Shown here piece by piece: positions 13,939 to 15,762 of a DNA stretch of 15,762 bases. This stretch comes from Desulfobacterales bacterium (GTDB lineage Bacteria; Desulfobacterota; Desulfobacteria; Desulfobacterales; SpSt-501), in NCBI GenBank assembly GCA_025454275.1, contig JALOOS010000008.1, forward strand, positions 1 through 15,762, read 5' to 3'. Made by a program: the position numbers and the translations under genes. Within the stretch, counting starts at the first letter, position 1. Every line of letters starts with the position of its first letter. Under the pieces are notes generated by a model. It saw only the letters and a program-made list of their open reading frames with translations, had not been told where the DNA came from and did no database searches.

Positions 13939-14994
13939 ATGCACACCATCCTCGTTACCGGCGGCTGCGGGTTCATCGGCTCCAATTTCATACGCTACCT
14001 TCTTGCGGAGAGCGGCTTCGACGGGTGCGTGGTCAACCTGGACAAGCTCACCTACGCCGGCAACCCGGAGAACCTGGCCGGGGTCGAAGAGCGGTTCGCC
14101 GGGCGATACCGTTTCGTCAAGGGCGACATCTGCGATGCGGCCCTCGTCCGCGAAACGCTGCGCCGGCACCGCATCGACGCCATCTGCCATTTCGCCGCCG
14201 AATCCCATGTGGACCGGTCGATCGTCGGCCCGGGCGCCTTTATCGAGACAAACGTCCAGGGAACCTTCACGCTCCTGGAGGCGGCACGCGAGCATGCCGC
14301 GGCGCTCTCGCTCTTCCACCATGTAAGCACCGACGAGGTCTACGGCTCGCTCGGCCCCGAGGGCTATTTCACCGAGGAGACGCCCTACCGGCCGAACAGC
14401 CCCTATTCGGCCTCCAAGGCCGCCTCGGACCACCTGGTGCGAGCCTACCACCACACCTACGACCTGCCGGTGACGGTCTCCAACTGCTCCAACAACTACG
14501 GGCCCTATCAGTTTCCGGAAAAACTGATTCCGCTCATGATCCTCAATGCGGCCGAAGGCAAGCCCTTGCCGGTCTACGGCCAGGGGCGCAACGTGCGTGA
14601 CTGGCTCCATGTCGCGGACCACTGCCGGGCGGTATGGGCCGTGATGCAGCGCGGGCGGCGGGGGGAGACCTATGCCGTCGGCGGGCGTTGCGAAATGGTG
14701 AACCTCGACACGGTGCAGCTGATCTGCGACCTGCTCGACGAGATGCTGCCCGGCGATGGCCGGGGGCCCCGGCGCCGGCTGATCGGCTTCGTCAAGGACC
14801 GCCCCGGCCACGACCTGCGCTACGCCATCGACTGCCGAAAGATAGAGGCCGAGCTCGGCTGGCGGCCTCTGGAGACTTTCGAGAGCGGACTGCGCAAGAC
14901 CATCCGCTGGTACCTCGACAACCGCGAATGGGTGAGCCGGGTGCAAAGCGGGGAGTATCAGCGCTGGATCGCGCAGCAATATCATCAATCTTGA
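13939..14994 (+). CDS. rfbB: dTDP-glucose 4,6-dehydratase RfbB (RmlB)
   Basis: A short-chain dehydrogenase-type enzyme of 351 residues that converts dTDP-glucose to dTDP-4-keto-6-deoxyglucose. This is a step toward dTDP-rhamnose and other deoxysugars of lipopolysaccharide or glycans. The NAD site is TGGCGFIGSNF (7-17). The catalytic residues are T131-D132-E133 in VSTDEVYGS and the Y156-x3-K160 pair in YSASK. SNNYGPYQFPEKLIPLMI and YGQGRNVRDWLHVADH are typical of RmlB and separate it from UDP-galactose epimerases. ATG at 13939 has AGGAG about twelve bases upstream; the open frame starts earlier, but homology begins here. rfbA, rfbC and rfbD are absent, so the gene is apart from a full rhamnose cluster. 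The next gene starts 16 nt downstream on the same strand. Confidence 0.95.
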   Translation: MHTILVTGGCGFIGSNFIRYLLAESGFDGCVVNLDKLTYAGNPENLAGVEERFAGRYRFVKGDICDAALVRETLRRHRIDAICHFAAESHVDRSIVGPGAFIETNVQGTFTLLEAAREHAAALSLFHHVSTDEVYGSLGPEGYFTEETPYRPNSPYSASKAASDHLVRAYHHTYDLPVTVSNCSNNYGPYQFPEKLIPLMILNAAEGKPLPVYGQGRNVRDWLHVADHCRAVWAVMQRGRRGETYAVGGRCEMVNLDTVQLICDLLDEMLPGDGRGPRRRLIGFVKDRPGHDLRYAIDCRKIEAELGWRPLETFESGLRKTIRWYLDNREWVSRVQSGEYQRWIAQQYHQS

Positions 14995-15010
14995 TCTGGT
15001 TGGCAGACAG

Positions 15011-15757
15011 ATGAACCATTTCACCATCAGACGGCCGGAAGACTACATCGTATTCCCCCTGGACGTTGCCTCCGAGATCGAAGCCAAGCGGTTGGTGGAG
15101 ATGCTCTCCGGGGAGGTGGGCATGTTCAAGGTCGGGCTCGAGCTCTTTATCCGCTGCGGGCCCGGAATCGTCCGGCTCATCCATTCGGCCGGCCCGGCGG
15201 GGGTGTTCCTGGACCTGAAGCTCCACGACATCCCGGCCACGGTGGGGCGGTCCATGGCCGCGGCGGCCGACCTCGGGGTCCGGCTGGCCACGGTGCACTG
15301 CGGGGAGTCCCCGGGGATGCTTGCTGCAGCGGTGGCGGCCGCCGCCGGCCGGGTGGGAGTGCTGGGGGTCACCGTATTGACCAGCGTTACGGCGGCCGAT
15401 CTCGCGGCGGCCGGCCTGCGGGAGGAGCTTGCGGGCGATCCTCAGCGGCTGGTGCGGCGGCGGGCGCAGATGGCCCTTGCGGCCGGGTGCGCCGGCGTGG
15501 TCTGTTCGGGCCGGGAGGCGGCGATGATAAAGGCCGAGTTCGGCCCGGGCTGCCTCATTGTCACCCCGGGGATCCGCCCGAGTTGGGCGGGCAGCGGCAC
15601 GGACGACCAACGGCGGGTGGCCACTCCGGCCGAGGCGGTCCGCGCCGGTTCGGATTACCTGGTCATCGGCCGGCCGATACGGGATGCCGCCGACCCGCGC
15701 GATGCCGCCCGGCGGACCGCCGCGGAGATCGCCGCGGCCCTGCAGCCGAGCGCGTGA
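15011..15757 (+). CDS. pyrF: Orotidine 5'-phosphate decarboxylase PyrF
   Basis: A TIM-barrel enzyme of 248 residues catalysing the last step of UMP synthesis, decarboxylation of OMP. The N-terminal substrate strand is IVFPLDVAS (13-21), Lys40 lies in FKVGLELF, and the catalytic set D68-x-K70-x2-D73 sits in FLDLKLHDIP. VTVLTSV, TPGIRP and the phosphate-binding IGRPIRDAADP complete the family pattern for the short bacterial form. ATG at 15011 follows rfbB by 16 nt, with only a weak ribosome-binding site, so co-transcription is likely. The TGA stop is at 15755-15757, five bases before the window ends. The pairing with rfbB is not functionally obvious, beyond both acting in nucleotide and nucleotide-sugar supply. 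Confidence 0.96.
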   Translation: MNHFTIRRPEDYIVFPLDVASEIEAKRLVEMLSGEVGMFKVGLELFIRCGPGIVRLIHSAGPAGVFLDLKLHDIPATVGRSMAAAADLGVRLATVHCGESPGMLAAAVAAAAGRVGVLGVTVLTSVTAADLAAAGLREELAGDPQRLVRRRAQMALAAGCAGVVCSGREAAMIKAEFGPGCLIVTPGIRPSWAGSGTDDQRRVATPAEAVRAGSDYLVIGRPIRDAADPRDAARRTAAEIAAALQPSA

Positions 15758-15762
15758 ATCCA

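Noticed and set aside
13834..15027. A 397-codon minus-strand frame opposite rfbB.
   Set aside because: The plus strand carries an intact RfbB with all catalytic motifs. The minus frame is its shadow.

Overview
The window looks like chromosome of a high-GC, strictly anaerobic bacterium, most likely a Desulfobacterota (former Deltaproteobacteria) member. The grounds are a tungsten aldehyde-oxidoreductase-family enzyme with Bam-type iron-sulfur partners, a CobA-HemD fusion, SelA, an archaeal-type adenosine-specific kinase and an HDOD signalling protein. This is inference from gene content; no rRNA or other taxonomic marker is present. I saw no tRNA, rRNA, CRISPR array, insertion sequence or phage gene.

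Layout. Everything from 1 to 13765 is coded on the minus strand, so read right to left. (A) 13765 to 8613: a CheD-like/HDOD fusion protein, selA (overlapping it by 4 nt), a protein with a degenerate GGDEF-like region and TPRs (3 nt later), and a deoxyhypusine-synthase-like protein, closed by a probable terminator at 8552-8603. (B) 8377 to 4233: an FmdB-type zinc ribbon, hemC, cobA/hemD, a STAS protein and moaA, behind a consensus-like sigma70 promoter (8494-8522) and a leader with competing hairpins. (C) 3865 to 3383: an adenosine-specific kinase, separated from moaA by about 370 bases of repeat-rich non-coding DNA. (D) 3102 to beyond the left edge: bamB-like, bamC-like and bamD-like genes, behind a second consensus-like promoter that overlaps phased 11-bp repeats. 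(E) On the plus strand, 13939 to 15757: rfbB and pyrF, divergent from operon A.

How the genes fit together. Block D resembles the start of the bamBCDEFGHI cluster, the class II (ATP-independent) benzoyl-CoA reductase. Its active-site subunit carries a tungsten bis-pyranopterin cofactor, receives electrons through BamC, and is thought to be coupled to an Hdr-like electron-bifurcating assembly. MoaA in block B starts pyranopterin synthesis. HemC and CobA/HemD make uroporphyrinogen III and precorrin-2, leading to siroheme or alternative heme. SelA in block A supports selenoprotein synthesis, and selenoproteins have been linked to anaerobic benzoate metabolism in related bacteria. The window is therefore rich in cofactor-supply genes next to a cofactor-demanding enzyme, although co-regulation is not shown.

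Least ordinary items: the CheD-HDOD fusion; the deoxyhypusine-synthase-like protein without an evident catalytic lysine; the phased repeats on the bam promoter; the two large inverted repeats at 3931-4221; and the possible attenuator-like leader of the hem operon.
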